Below are positions 38,995 to 39,002 of a DNA stretch of 39,002 nucleotides, one piece after another. The translations under genes and the position numbers were made by a program. The notes under the pieces are model-generated. The model saw only the letters and a program-made list of their open reading frames with translations. It ran no database searches and was not told the DNA's origin. Within the stretch, counting starts at the first letter, position 1, and each line of letters starts with the position of its first letter. The DNA is from Halorubrum sp. GN11_10-6_MGM (GTDB taxonomy: Archaea > Halobacteriota > Halobacteria > Halobacteriales > Haloferacaceae): positions 1-39,002 of the forward strand of contig NZ_SGUC01000028.1 in NCBI RefSeq assembly GCF_005435165.1. The letters run 5' to 3'.

Positions 38995-39002
38995 GGCTGC
39001 TG

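Noticed and set aside
1-39002. CRISPR array
   Set aside because: No regularly spaced direct repeats of 24-37 bp were seen; the repeated GTTGAAATCC motifs are transposon ends.

Overview
The window looks haloarchaeal. Its proteins are strongly acidic, and several genes have a TATA box about 25-30 nt before the start codon, as expected for leaderless transcripts. The lineage-typical right end (SfnG-like monooxygenase, DRG and YchF GTPases, DUF371, very GC-rich third codon positions) suggests Halorubrum or a close relative. The species is inferred only. The right quarter (30-39 kb) reads as stable chromosome. Most of 0.1-30 kb is a more AT-rich, patchy accessory island ending near a tRNA-Leu(UAG) gene at 29857-29941.

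Layout. (1) 145-5220: a DndD-type SMC-like ATPase, a small Dnd-associated protein and a DUF262/DUF1524 nuclease, part of a phosphorothioate-type or related defence locus that continues off the left edge. (2) 5.4-6.1 kb: small unknown genes. (3) 6470-9307: the preQ0 supply block, a YhhQ-type transporter divergent from queD-queE-queC. A second, broken copy of the queC 3' end lies 0.5 kb downstream. (4) 9958-18150: the most interesting block. A helicase and a membrane protein run leftward. Divergent from them is a tight operon: DUF6884 protein, TGT/DpdA-like transglycosylase, GHKL ATPase, then a second TGT-like enzyme fused to a domain carrying the archaeosine-synthase (ArcS) signature PC-x3-KPY-x2-S-x2-H. 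I infer a DNA 7-deazaguanine modification system, possibly making archaeosine in DNA, with candidate restriction partners.

(5) 18376-29431: mobile-element territory. One 1355-bp IS5-type element (8-bp target duplication, transposase plus a small membrane protein) is followed by several short elements with the same terminal inverted repeats but no transposase, each carrying one small gene. Three of the short ones also have perfect 8-bp target duplications. Between them lie a provirus/plasmid-like cluster with a tyrosine recombinase, small zinc-ribbon proteins, a TRAM protein, a DUF7344 regulator and decayed paralogues. (6) 29.6-30.0 kb: tRNA-Leu, an inverted partial copy of its 3' half and a possible structured RNA. 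(7) 30142-38838: SfnG/flavin reductase pair, quinone-type reductase, CapA-like lipoprotein, DRG and YchF GTPases, an amidohydrolase-like protein and DUF371. The last three genes lie between two inverted copies of a roughly 105-bp GC-rich repeat.

How it may work together: QueD, QueE and QueC make preQ0. The two transglycosylase-like proteins could exchange it for guanine in DNA, and the ArcS-like domain could convert it to archaeosine. The helicase, GHKL ATPase and membrane protein are candidates for recognising or excluding unmodified DNA. All functional statements rest on motif reading of the sequence; no database search was possible.
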